Shown here in pieces: positions 1 to 7,586 of a stretch of 64,000 nt of DNA. The translations under genes and the position numbers were made by a program. The stretch covers positions 1 through 64,000 of the forward strand of contig DASPIW010000024.1 of assembly GCA_035628915.1 (NCBI GenBank), in the 5' to 3' direction. The stretch's first letter is position 1. Every line of letters starts with the position of its first letter. The notes below the pieces were generated by a model that made no database searches, was not told the DNA's origin, and saw nothing but the letters and a program-made list of their open reading frames with translations. The DNA is from JARBUG01 sp035628915. Lineage in GTDB: Bacteria; Bacillota; Sulfobacillia; Symbiobacteriales; Symbiobacteriaceae.

Positions 1-148
<148 letters not shown>

Positions 149-389
149 TCTCTCTGGTTCGATCGTCCGCCCAGCTTCGCCGGGCTGGCAGACCGAAAAG
201 TTTGTGGCTCTACTTATCGTTCGTACGACTCGCATAGCTTCTTTCTCTTACACTGTCTAGTTTTCAAGGTTCGAGGCGACAAGATCACATCCTATCAGCT
301 TCAAGCCGCCTGAGCAACCGCCACATTTTGGTGCGGTACCAGCCTCGGCATGGACTGTGTTGCCGCATCGCCGTGCGGCTGGAGTTGTT
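149..389 (-). other. rRNA operon leader
   Basis: This is the transcribed spacer between the rRNA promoter and the 16S 5' end. On the minus strand it contains a CCTTGAAAACTAGACAGTG segment (about 253-271), a sequence commonly seen in Firmicute rRNA leaders and spacers near processing and antitermination signals. No protein gene is supported here; the short open frames lack ribosome sites. Confidence 0.6.
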
Positions 390-418
390 ACTTTATCACC
401 CGTGCTCCATCGCGTCAA
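390..418 (-). promoter_or_regulatory. Probable rRNA operon promoter
   Basis: On the minus strand TTGACG (413-418), a 17-bp spacer and TAAAGT (390-395) form a near-consensus sigma-A promoter. It points into the rRNA leader and lies about 240 bp upstream of the 16S 5' end, a normal arrangement. It is called from sequence only. Confidence 0.65.
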
Positions 419-449
419 TTGGCCAGTTTTTGCCGATCACGGAAGAGAA

Positions 450-482
450 GAGCCGGTCAGAGCATCCCGCCCTGACCGGCTC
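450..482 (-). terminator. Terminator of the permease gene
   Basis: A perfect 11-bp stem (GAGCCGGTCAG / CTGACCGGCTC) with an 11-nt loop lies just past the permease stop codon. On the minus strand it is followed by a pyrimidine-rich TTCTCTTCC rather than a clean T-run, so it may be an imperfect terminator. It also separates the permease from the rRNA promoter. Confidence 0.6.
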
Positions 483-486
483 TCAT

Positions 487-1809
487 CTATTCTCCGTCCC
501 CGACACTGGCCCGGCTACGCCGCAGCCAGAAGTAGACCGGAAAGCCCGTCAGCGTCAATCCCACCCCGATCAGCGCCGTGCGCGGGTCGGTGATCAGCGA
601 CGACCAGAGAATCCAAAGACCGGCCCCAATGCCGACAAGCGGCACCACGGGATAGCCCCAGACACGGTACGGTCTGGGCATCTCCGGCCGGGTTCGCCGC
701 AGCACCAGTACGCCGATCATCGTACAGACGTAGAACAGCCAGCCCACAAAGACGACCAGGTTGAGGAGCTGCCCGAACTGGCCGGACAGAAGCAGCACGA
801 GCGACCACCCGCAGCTCAGCGCCAGGGCGATCAGGGGCGTCTGGTACTTCGGATGAAGCCGGGCCACCTTCGCGGCCGCCGGGAAGAGCCCGTCGCGCGC
901 CATGCCGTAGTAATAGCGGGGCGCCGTCATCACCACGGCGTTCAGCGTGCCAAACATCGAAACCAGCATACCGACGGTAATCAACTTGGAACCGCCCTGG
1001 CCGAAGAGGAGCGCCGCCAGGGGCACGACCGGCTTTTCGCTGGCGGTCAGCACATCCAGGGGGATGGCGCCGACCAGGACGATATTGAACAGCGTGTAGA
1101 CCACAAGGACCAGCAGAATCCCGACAATCAGGGCCAGCGGGATGTTCCGCTGGGGGTCCTTCACTTCTTCGGCGAGCTGCCCGACCATAATCCAGCCGTC
1201 GTAGGCCCAGAGAACCGGCAGCACTGCCGCGGCCAGCGCCGTGGCGATGGACGTCCCCTGGGGCAGGATGGGTACCAGATTGGCCGTGTCGACCCGGGAG
1301 AGTCCGAAGATAATCAGCAGGGCGATGGGCACCAGCTTGCCCAGGGTGGAGATGACCTGGACGGCGCCGCCGAAGCGGACGCCAATGGCGTTGACCGCGG
1401 TCAGGAACAGGATCAGCAGCACGCCGGCGACCGTCTGCCCGCCGGGCGAGAGGGGGATCAGGACCTTCAGATACGTCGTGAACAGCATGGCGAGCGCCGC
1501 CTGCATGGCAGAGTTGTAGGCCAGGAAGAAGGCCCATCCCTGCAGGAAGCCCATCCAGGGCCCGTAGGCCTCTTTGAGGAAGGTATACGTGCCGCCGGCC
1601 TTGGGCATAGCTGCTGCCAGTTCGGCGACGGTCAGGCCGGCCGCCAGGCTGATCAGGCCGCCGACGATCCAGGCGGAGAGGCCGAGGCCGGGGGCGCGGG
1701 CGCTGGCAAAGACGATTGCGGGCAAGGCAAAGATGCCGGATCCGATGACGGTGCCAATAACGGTCAGCATGGCGTGGCTCAGGCCCAGGTCTCGACGCAG
1801 ATTCTGCAA
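487..1809 (-). CDS. APC-superfamily amino acid permease
   Basis: The 440-residue protein has about 12 hydrophobic segments and starts with the APC signature: an L-x-H-A-M-L-T-V-I-G-T-V-I-G-S-G-I-F stretch in TM1 (residues 10-27). The A-M-P-K-A-G-G-T-Y segment near residue 67 is typical of the LAT/SteT-like branch of cytoplasmic-membrane amino-acid transporters. Length fits the family (430-480). The start is TTG at 1807-1809 with AGGAGG ten bases upstream. It is a single gene with its own downstream hairpin. The substrate cannot be told from sequence; serine/threonine or another neutral amino acid is a guess. Confidence 0.9.
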   Translation of the reverse strand: MQNLRRDLGLSHAMLTVIGTVIGSGIFALPAIVFASARAPGLGLSAWIVGGLISLAAGLTVAELAAAMPKAGGTYTFLKEAYGPWMGFLQGWAFFLAYNSAMQAALAMLFTTYLKVLIPLSPGGQTVAGVLLILFLTAVNAIGVRFGGAVQVISTLGKLVPIALLIIFGLSRVDTANLVPILPQGTSIATALAAAVLPVLWAYDGWIMVGQLAEEVKDPQRNIPLALIVGILLVLVVYTLFNIVLVGAIPLDVLTASEKPVVPLAALLFGQGGSKLITVGMLVSMFGTLNAVVMTAPRYYYGMARDGLFPAAAKVARLHPKYQTPLIALALSCGWSLVLLLSGQFGQLLNLVVFVGWLFYVCTMIGVLVLRRTRPEMPRPYRVWGYPVVPLVGIGAGLWILWSSLITDPRTALIGVGLTLTGFPVYFWLRRSRASVGDGE

Positions 1810-2056
1810 GGGCGACAGGCCTCCTCGGAGTTTATCTTCTCAAGTTAAGCGGCCCCGGCGTTGCTGGGCAAGCGTTTCGGGCTCTACTTGTCCAAAAGTC
1901 GTACGTATGTCTACAAAAGGGATAAGGATACTCTTGAAGATGCGACCCCGGCTACAACTTTTGTGCGATCCGAATACAACTTCGGAGCGGCTAGACTGGT
2001 CATGTCACAGTTGAGCTCACTGTGTGGGGAAATCAAGAGGCTCCGGAGGTCTGCTC

Positions 2057-2149
2057 ATGAAAAAAGTCACGGTGTTCGTTGGAAGCGCCCACAAGCAGGG
2101 CAGTGCCCATTACGCTTCGGCAGGCGCCCATGATCAGCAACTAGTCTAG
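2057..2149 (+). pseudogene. Truncated FMN-reductase/flavodoxin-family stub
   Basis: A 30-codon open frame begins with ATG after a good GGAGG site (2044-2048) and reads MKKVTVFVGSAHKQGS..., the phosphate-loop start of NADPH-dependent FMN reductase or iron-sulfur flavoprotein families. Homology fades after about 20 residues and the frame ends in TAG at 2147. Whole proteins are about 180-230 residues, so this is the 5' stub of a deleted gene. The next gene starts 17 bases later, which suggests that the deletion joined them. Family assignment rests on one motif. Confidence 0.6.
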
Positions 2150-2165
2150 TAAGGGGGCTACATAC

Positions 2166-2777
2166 TTGAATGAGAACGTGACTCAGATCAGCGGCCAGTC
2201 GACACTGACTGGCATCAGCCCAATGGGGGGACTACTCCTGGCCACTTTGCTGCTCCTCCCGGTCTCCTGGGCGCTGCTCCGGTTGATAAGAATGAACGCC
2301 AAGACAAACTGGGCAGGGTACGCCGCGTGCATATGCGGGCTTTTATACGCCATCCCGCACTACTGGTTTGGGCTGGGAGTATCATTTATGTTCCCAGGAG
2401 ATTTTCAAACTATGACTCAGCCAGTGCCCAACCCCCTATTCGTCAATTGGTTTATGGGGACGGTAGCTGTGGTTGCTTCCGTCTTCGGCTTGTCGTTCGT
2501 TTATCCATGGGGCGACAGACTGCCAAGGTGGTTCAAGATTGGTTTTGCATGGATTGGATCGATTCTATTGTCCTTCTGGGGCTCTCTCTTCTTTGTGATG
2601 AAGTTTTCGTACGCGATCGGACGTACCGTGTCTGCTCCGGCTTTTGCAGAATTGGATGCGCACCCGATGACCGTCTGGGGATGGTATTGGTACGCTGTGT
2701 TTCTTGGGTGGGGAATTTCGCTCGGCGTTGCCGCGCTCACCGAATACAACAAAAATCGACCGGGTTCTCCACGCTAA
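2166..2777 (+). CDS. Multi-pass membrane protein, DUF3995-like
   Basis: This 203-residue protein has four or five hydrophobic segments (about residues 22-40, 50-70, 92-112, 125-145, 168-188). The W-A-G-Y-A-A-C-I-C-G-L-L-Y-A-I-P-H segment recalls DUF3995 membrane proteins, whose function is unknown. The TTG start at 2166 follows AAGGGGG. A hairpin follows the stop. Base composition is slightly more AT-rich than the metabolic genes downstream. The family link is from memory and only moderately sure; that it is a real membrane protein is well supported. Confidence 0.75.
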   Translation: MNENVTQISGQSTLTGISPMGGLLLATLLLLPVSWALLRLIRMNAKTNWAGYAACICGLLYAIPHYWFGLGVSFMFPGDFQTMTQPVPNPLFVNWFMGTVAVVASVFGLSFVYPWGDRLPRWFKIGFAWIGSILLSFWGSLFFVMKFSYAIGRTVSAPAFAELDAHPMTVWGWYWYAVFLGWGISLGVAALTEYNKNRPGSPR

Positions 2778-2809
2778 GACCTCGCCGCCCACGTAGGGCG
2801 GCGAGGTCT
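2777..2809 (+). terminator. Terminator hairpin after membrane protein
   Basis: A perfect 14-bp stem (AGACCTCGCCGCCC / GGGCGGCGAGGTCT) with a 5-nt loop overlaps the stop codon of the preceding gene. No strong T-run follows, but stem stability and position support termination. Confidence 0.7.
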
Positions 2810-3092
2810 CAGTCTATCCGGCTGCCCTTCGATGCGGGGAGGGAGCCGGGTGGATACCAAGGGGTGTGATGCGATCTTCATCAGCTCCGTCGCTGTGGGC
2901 TGCATGTCAAAGTGATGCGGGAGGCGAGCAAAGTCGCGCGTCAGACGTAGCGACGCGCTGGGCCAGGGGCGTGAGGGAAGCGCAGAACCCTTGTCGCAGT
3001 GGTGGTCTGGTGCGGTCGCGTTTTGGCGGGTGGCGCGTGGGTGGAGCGTAGAGAAGTGCCTTGTGTGACCGGGAGAGGAGCCGAGAGAAAAG
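2810..3092. other. Intergenic region without recognisable gene
   Basis: Short open frames on both strands here have no ribosome sites and read as low-complexity Arg/Ser/Gly sequence. Nothing else was recognised up to the next hairpin. Confidence 0.5.
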
Positions 3093-3122
3093 GCCCCTTG
3101 CGGCCAGATGGCTGCAAGGGGC
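3093..3122 (-). terminator. Terminator-like hairpin downstream of the 3296 gene
   Basis: Arms GCCCCTTGC and GCAAGGGGC enclose an inner GCC/GGC pairing. On the minus strand the stem is followed by TTTTCTCTC, so it reads as an intrinsic terminator for transcription coming from the gene that ends at 3296, about 170 bp upstream. Confidence 0.6.
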
Positions 3123-3295
3123 GTCGCATATGCGTTTTGGGGTTTACGGGACGACCCACGTGGGCGGCAAAGTCACACGGGAGTGGTCTAAAGTGATGGG
3201 CAAGGTGAGCGCAATACAAGCGGTATGTATGTAGAAGGTTTGTCCAATACGGGTAGGGTGTTTGTATAAGGCGTTTCGGTTGTGTGGCTTAGGTT

Positions 3296-3874
3296 CTACT
3301 CGCCCTTCTTCTTGGCTTCGAGGCTGCGGCCCTGGGACTTGCCGAGGTCGATGACGAGGCCGGGCCAGAGCGGGCTTCCCTTGGGGACGAAAGCGACGTC
3401 GTACTTCTCCCGGTAGCCGGTTTCGACGGTGAGCCCGAGCTCGGCCAGCAGGGAGACCAGGTTGATCCAGGCGCTGGAGCTGCCGGTGTACCGGTTTACC
3501 GGGGTGGCGGACAGGTCGGTGCCGGGGGCGGCCTTGATGACGATTAGCTTGGTACCCTTGATCCAGCGGGCGTCAGCTCTCTCCATCTTCTTGCCCGGGA
3601 TGCCGGCCAGGTTGCCGACCTTGGTGAAGCGCCGGTCGGCGACGGCCAGGAGCTCGAACATTGCGGGGCTGTGGAGGTAGCCGCAGGACTTGAGGGCGGT
3701 GCCTTTCACGACCTCGGCCTCAGGGTTTGCGGAGACCAGGTCCTCGGGCTTGACGTTCATGAGGGCGTCGACGGTGAATTTGCTGAGGGTCTCTTCCATC
3801 GCGGATGCCATGTCCTTTTGGATCTCCTCGGGGGTCTTGGGGGCCTTGGGGTCGGGGACGTCTCCGAAGCTCAA
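3296..3874 (-). CDS. Hypothetical protein (192 aa)
   Basis: The family is not recognised. The protein is soluble, with a charged, proline-rich N-terminus (residues 1-30), a mixed alpha/beta body and a Lys-rich tail. No signal peptide, membrane segment or catalytic motif is apparent. The start is TTG at 3872-3874 with AAGGAGGG ten bases upstream, and a promoter lies about 60 bp further up. Codon usage matches the surrounding GC-rich genes, so it is very probably expressed. It stands alone between the DUF1828 group and a terminator. Confidence 0.75.
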   Translation of the reverse strand: MSFGDVPDPKAPKTPEEIQKDMASAMEETLSKFTVDALMNVKPEDLVSANPEAEVVKGTALKSCGYLHSPAMFELLAVADRRFTKVGNLAGIPGKKMERADARWIKGTKLIVIKAAPGTDLSATPVNRYTGSSSAWINLVSLLAELGLTVETGYREKYDVAFVPKGSPLWPGLVIDLGKSQGRSLEAKKKGE

Positions 3875-3931
3875 GGGGATCGCCCTCCTTTTCGTAGTCA
3901 GTTCCGCCAGAAATAGAAATTGCTAGGAAAG

Positions 3932-3961
3932 ATATTAGCATGAAGTTGGCAATGGATGCAA
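3932..3961 (-). promoter_or_regulatory. Putative promoter for the 3296 gene
   Basis: On the minus strand TTGCAT (3956-3961), an 18-bp spacer and TAATAT (3932-3937) resemble a sigma-A promoter about 60 bp upstream of the TTG start. Confidence 0.45.
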
Positions 3962-4006
3962 TATTTCCTGATGAGGAAAAATCTGTTTGGGTTGCGGTCG
4001 GTGAAG

Positions 4007-4042
4007 AAAGGCACCGTCAACGGGCGCGTTGGCTGTGCCTTT
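4007..4042 (-). terminator. Hairpin terminator, copy 1 of a repeated element
   Basis: Arms AAAGGCACCGTCAAC and GTTGGCTGTGCCTTT pair with two mismatches around GGGCGC. On the minus strand it ends in TTTC and lies about 115 bp past the stop of the gene ending at 4157. A closely related copy sits at 4881-4910, and the shared sequence extends a few bases on both sides. Confidence 0.6.
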
Positions 4043-4156
4043 GTTATGGACATAAATCGGACACATGCTCCGCTCTCCGACTCCACGGAACGACTGCCAC
4101 ACCTTGATCCGCACAGGCAGGCCAGGCCTGCGGCATGGGCCGTTCGGTGTCGTTGA

Positions 4157-4834
4157 TCAGAGCGTAGAACTTGCTGTGAGCTCTGCCTGCAGAAGGGCGA
4201 CGCACAGGTCATGTTTTCCGTGCTCCGCCAGGTGGAAGATAGCTCTTTCCACGTCTACGGCGCGGGCCGGCGCCGGGAGGGCCGATTGGGCAAGGAGGCG
4301 GCAGAGGCGGCACCAGCGCGCATACGCACGCTCGTTGTCAGCGGTGTCGGGGATGGCCGTTGGGTATACTTTCAGGCCCAACGGAATGCGCGGATCCGTT
4401 AGCACCCCGGCGATCTTAGAGTCGAGCACGGCGTAGTTCGTGGGGTCTAGGAACATCCTCACCTTGCTCAGGAAGGAGACCTGTGAGAAGACCGGCAGCC
4501 CCAGGTCCTTGATGGGGCGGAGTCCGGGGCCGGTCAGGCGGTGGAAGAGCCGGCCGGCGGCTTGGAGCTGGTGTTCTTTGATTTCCTCCTGGAACTGGCG
4601 AAGGTAGTGGGCACGGCGTCCGGGGCTGCGGTAGAAGCCCCAGTAGAGCACGTTGGACAGCCCGTTTCGTACTTCGTCGATGTTGGGGGACAGGAGCGCT
4701 CCGCGGATCTCTGCTTCGACAGATGACATCGACCGATGGCGACGCTCGCAGTCTTGGCCGAAGTCGTAGGTTACTGCGGGATAGTCGTAAGCCGCGGCCG
4801 CTCTGCGGAGTCGGTCCATGATCTCTGCATGCAC
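4157..4834 (-). CDS. Hypothetical protein, possibly OGG/HhH-glycosylase-like
   Basis: The 225-residue soluble protein contains an F-L-S-K-V-R-M-F-L-D-P-T-N-Y-A-V-L-D-S-K-I segment (about residues 115-135). This recalls 8-oxoguanine-glycosylase-fold proteins found in accessory islands, but the match is from memory and the function is unproven. The frame is open further upstream, but GTG at 4832-4834 is chosen because AAGGAGGAG lies eight bases before it, and because earlier starts would fall inside the terminator hairpin at 4881-4910. It follows the DUF1828 gene on the same strand. Confidence 0.6.
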   Translation of the reverse strand: MHAEIMDRLRRAAAAYDYPAVTYDFGQDCERRHRSMSSVEAEIRGALLSPNIDEVRNGLSNVLYWGFYRSPGRRAHYLRQFQEEIKEHQLQAAGRLFHRLTGPGLRPIKDLGLPVFSQVSFLSKVRMFLDPTNYAVLDSKIAGVLTDPRIPLGLKVYPTAIPDTADNERAYARWCRLCRLLAQSALPAPARAVDVERAIFHLAEHGKHDLCVALLQAELTASSTL

Positions 4835-4880
4835 GCGGGTCTCCTCCTTCCACCTTTGAAAATCGTGATTGATGATGAAA

Positions 4881-4910
4881 GGCACCGTCAACGTGCGTGT
4901 TGACAGTGCC
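4881..4910 (-). terminator. Hairpin terminator, copy 2 of a repeated element
   Basis: Arms GGCACCGTCAAC and GTTGACAGTGCC pair with one mismatch around GTGCGT. On the minus strand TTTC follows. It begins about a dozen bases past the stop of the DUF1828 gene. Copy 1 is at 4007-4042. Confidence 0.65.
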
Positions 4911-4922
4911 CTTGTCATTCGC

Positions 4923-5312
4923 TCAGGTCCCTTCGGAAAGGGAGAGGTTGCCCAACGCCAGCATCGCCAGAAGGAGCGACTGCAAGCGCAGGGCAAGGGT
5001 CGCCGGCGTGGCCCGAGCCGTTAGTTCCTGCTGATCAAGATGGATGCCATGGCCCTGGATGATCTTCTCGAGGAGGGCGCATCGCTCAGGGGTGTTGATG
5101 TTGCAGCCGGAGGCCTTTAGGTCGCTGAGCACGTAACCGTCATCGGTCAAGACGAGATCCTCTCCGTCGGGCTTAACGTAGATCTGGATGAAGTCGTTGT
5201 GCCGGTCTAGGAATGGTAGCGTTATTTGGACCATGCCACCAACGTCTCGAATCCTACTGTTTTGCCTGAGCCATTCGACGTAGGTAGTCACCGGATCCAG
5301 TGGGGTTGTCAC
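4923..5312 (-). CDS. DUF1828 domain protein (lacks DUF1829 part)
   Basis: The 129-residue protein carries the DUF1828 core, seen as I-T-L-P-F-L-D-R-H-N-D-F-I-Q-I-Y-V-K followed by L-V-L-T-D-D-G-Y-V-L-S-D-L-K. Many relatives are about 250 residues with a C-terminal DUF1829 domain; that half is absent, and a terminator hairpin comes straight after the stop. The start is GTG at 5310-5312 because GGGAGGT lies about eight bases upstream; an in-frame ATG at 5336 would place this ribosome site inside the coding region. DUF1828 proteins often sit in mobile or defence regions. Molecular function is not established. Confidence 0.75.
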   Translation of the reverse strand: MTTPLDPVTTYVEWLRQNSRIRDVGGMVQITLPFLDRHNDFIQIYVKPDGEDLVLTDDGYVLSDLKASGCNINTPERCALLEKIIQGHGIHLDQQELTARATPATLALRLQSLLLAMLALGNLSLSEGT

Positions 5313-5551
5313 GGTGACACACCTCCCTAACTTCATTAGGCTATAGCTTTTACATCACCTCATGCAGAAACCCTGCCGACTCGCACAGCCGATGTCGTCA
5401 AAAATGTGAGGGCGGCGGTGTATCGCAAAGTAACCTGACGACTTCGTGAACAATCGTGTCGTCGTATCTGATCTCCGCCATAAGCTTCGGATCAGCATCC
5501 ACTCGGTTGGTGTACCTGGGGTCGCTTCCCGCTGGTTGGCCGGAGCGAAAC
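5313..5551 (-). other. Intergenic stretch with a possible coding remnant
   Basis: On the minus strand a frame just after the GNAT-fusion stop reads on for about 50 codons, with a plausible composition (AKFRSGQPAGSDPRY..., ...MAEIRYDDTIVHEVV...), to a TGA near 5409. It has no ribosome site and lies one frame away from the upstream gene. It may be a small gene, or a tail lost by frameshift. The rest shows nothing recognisable. Confidence 0.3.
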
Positions 5552-6454
5552 TTAGCGAACGCGAACGTACCCGGGAATCGCCGAGATTCCCGAGGGTATG
5601 TTGAGGTGTTGACCGTGGTCTAGATATGGGGAGTTCAAGTACTCGTCGCGCGTGCGGAACAGAACATATCCGTTTGAGTCAAACAGCGCTCCCGGAAACT
5701 GCTGCAGGTGGTGATACCACTTGCCGTCCTCCCGGTATAGGGCGTGCTGAGCATTCACCCCCCAAGCTTTATTCAGGCTTCGCCCTGTGTCCGTGCGTCC
5801 CCCTGCCATAATGGGCGTCGAATGTGGGCCGACGTATTGCGACTCAGGAGGAATTTCCGTCAATGGAGAACGCTGGCCGTCGGCGGAACTTATTAAGCTA
5901 CCCCTATTGGGTGAATTCGCATGCTCAGTAGCGTATCCCAGCCCTTCAGATGCCTGATCAGTGCGCCTGTGGAGGACAACAAGGTCGGCCCCGTCTGCAC
6001 GACGGTGGTGTTCGATGCCGACCGGAATGAACTCAAGGGAGAGCAACAACCGGAGCATGCGGGAATTGTCCGCGAAAACTTGAGCCTGAACGCAATCGAA
6101 ACCGAGCGAACGAGACAGGTCCAGCGAGTGCGAAACAAGCAAACGGCCTATACCCCTGCCTTGCCGATCAGGGGAGACTCCCAGCCCAATTATCTCGCAT
6201 AGGGAGACTGGATCCGCCCGAACCGCGGCAATGCCAAGGATCTCCCCGTCATCACTGATTGCGTACAAATAATGAACGCTAGCCGATGTCGCCTGGTCAA
6301 ACCAATGCCGCACCTGGGATTCCGTGAACGGACGGAGAGTGAAGCTTAGGTAGCGGAAGTTTTCCAGTGCATTCCAAATGGCTAAGTAAGCCCTGAGCAG
6401 CTTTTCCGTGTCCCTGGGCGATTCGCCCGGCGAGAACTCGTGAACGGTGAACAT
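5552..6454 (-). CDS. GNAT acetyltransferase fused to an unusual C-terminal domain
   Basis: Residues 1-165 form a GNAT N-acetyltransferase with the acetyl-CoA loop G-L-G-V-S-P-D-R-Q-G-R-G-I-G-R-L-L near residues 92-108. After a 60-residue polar linker, residues 225-300 carry a separate domain with L-Y-R-E-D-G-K-W-Y-H, F-P-G-A-L-F-D-S-N-G-Y-V-L-F and I-P-S-G-I-S-A-I-P-G-Y. From memory that module occurs at the ends of restriction or HNH-type proteins. The ATG start at 6454 lacks a strong ribosome site. Substrate unknown; the fusion itself is clear because the frame is continuous. Confidence 0.65.
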   Translation of the reverse strand: MFTVHEFSPGESPRDTEKLLRAYLAIWNALENFRYLSFTLRPFTESQVRHWFDQATSASVHYLYAISDDGEILGIAAVRADPVSLCEIIGLGVSPDRQGRGIGRLLVSHSLDLSRSLGFDCVQAQVFADNSRMLRLLLSLEFIPVGIEHHRRADGADLVVLHRRTDQASEGLGYATEHANSPNRGSLISSADGQRSPLTEIPPESQYVGPHSTPIMAGGRTDTGRSLNKAWGVNAQHALYREDGKWYHHLQQFPGALFDSNGYVLFRTRDEYLNSPYLDHGQHLNIPSGISAIPGYVRVR

Positions 6455-6603
6455 TACAGTTCAAGCCCCCTCAGAAGCAACGCAGCACTGGTCGCGTAGG
6501 CCAAACGTTCAGCGGCCGGACGCACTGATGCGGTCTCTTCCTAGTCCTCAATTCGGGTAGGATACAAGGCCGTGATAATGTTGTCACCGCCCTACCGGTC
6601 GCT

Positions 6604-6876
6604 TTACCAATCGTTCTGTCGGACGCGCGGATCCATGAGAATGGCGAATATGTATGACGGCCCCCGGAACCGCTGGAGTTGGGCTGTGCTGGCGAATGGA
6701 ACCTATCCGTACGTCGCTTCGAAATGTAAGCGGGGGATCTGCTGGTTTGTCCGATCAGGCCTGATGTAGCGGGCTTTCACTTCGTACCGGAACGCGCCGC
6801 CGCGTACCTGGTGGAATTCCTCGCCGGCATGGGCCTCGATTCGGTTCCATACCGTCTCGAAAGCGATGGTTGCCAT
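6604..6876 (-). pseudogene. Small conserved protein interrupted by an in-frame TAG
   Basis: ATG at 6874-6876 follows an excellent GGGGGAGGAG site. The frame reads MATIAFETVWNRIEAH... for 57 codons, meets TAG at 6703-6705, and in the same frame continues as VPFASTAQLQRFRGPSYIF... AILMDPRVRQNDW to TAA at 6604. Both halves look like one family of about 90-residue proteins that I recall next to restriction or modification genes, with the conserved G-P-S-Y-I-F-A-I-L-M-D-P-R near the C-terminus. It lies 18 bases after the Cys-rich gene. It is probably a point-mutated pseudogene; amber readthrough is less likely. Confidence 0.65.
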
Positions 6877-6894
6877 TGCTCCTCCCCCTTCGAC

Positions 6895-7143
6895 TTAGGA
6901 GGCAGCCAAGTTAGCTTTTATTTCGGCACAAGCATCATGTCCACAGTCATCGCCGTCGCGGGCTGGCTTGCACAGCCGGTTCGTCAAAATCGTGCGCGCA
7001 CGATCGCTGAATACTCCGGCGTTCAACTCAACGAGAACGGACTGGGCCTCCTCGCATTTGGGGTGGCCGCATGATTTGCCGTTACGGGCCGGCCCGCACA
7101 TTTTGTTACGAATCAGTCTTTCAGCGTCGCCCCACTTGCTCAC
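6895..7143 (-). CDS. Small Cys-rich protein with duplicated CX8CGHX2C motif
   Basis: The 82-residue protein contains two copies of one motif: C-G-P-A-R-N-G-K-S-C-G-H-P-K-C and C-K-P-A-R-D-G-D-D-C-G-H-D-A-C, each in the context R-(L/T)-I-(R/L)-(N/T)-(K/N)-(M/R)-(C/L). Three Cys and one His per repeat could bind zinc. No signal peptide is present. The start is GTG at 7141-7143, seven bases after GAGGGGG; an ATG 36 bases upstream lacks a ribosome site. It heads the amber-interrupted gene. No known family is recognised, and the spacing and repeat argue that it is a real gene. Confidence 0.65.
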   Translation of the reverse strand: MSKWGDAERLIRNKMCGPARNGKSCGHPKCEEAQSVLVELNAGVFSDRARTILTNRLCKPARDGDDCGHDACAEIKANLAAS

Positions 7144-7465
7144 GATTACGCCCCCTCGGTTCAATCTCCTTTCACGCATAAGTGAATTGTCGCGTATAAT
7201 TGTCCGGCTGTTCAATAGTTACTAATTGCATGATCCTGGCGCAGCCACCGCTTCAACTCTCCGTTCGGTGTCTTTCTGCGGTTCTCCTTCGCGCTTGCAC
7301 TGGTCGCCACGACGTTTCAGCGACCGCGGGGACGGGTGCGATGGGGGCACTGGCGAAGGCGTCAACGAGGTCATCCGAGAACCACGGGGCTTCACCTGTG
7401 CCCTCGCGTACCACCCGCCTCGGCGTCAGCCCCGACGCGTTAACGCGATGGGCCTAAGAACACAA
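7144..7465. other. Intergenic region without recognised gene
   Basis: This divergent region between the minus-strand accessory cluster and the large secreted-protein gene has no convincing coding frame or RNA. Only the hairpin at its right end stands out. Confidence 0.4.
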
Positions 7466-7505
7466 GGAGCCACGGACCGCAGCAGCGCTGCTCGCCCGCG
7501 GCTCC
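7466..7505 (+). repeat. 40-nt hairpin repeat, copy 1
   Basis: GGAGCCACGG...CCGCGGCTCC encloses an inner GCAGC/GCTGC helix. It is about 90% identical to the element at 10671-10710. The two copies, in direct orientation, bracket the 7587-10661 gene. Confidence 0.7.
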
Positions 7506-7586
7506 ACTCATTCCTCTCACGGTTGAAGGAATTCACAGTTTCGTCTGCGAATTGTGCCCTGTTGCCTATAGGCTGGAGGGAGCAGT

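Noticed and set aside
149..389. tRNA or 5S genes near the rRNA operon
   Set aside because: No cloverleaf with TTCGAATC-type T-loop was found; the stretch is the operon leader upstream of 16S.
328..1848. A 506-codon open frame on the plus strand across the permease gene
   Set aside because: It is antisense to a clear APC permease, rich in His/Gln/Arg/Gly as GC-rich antisense frames are, and has no ribosome site.
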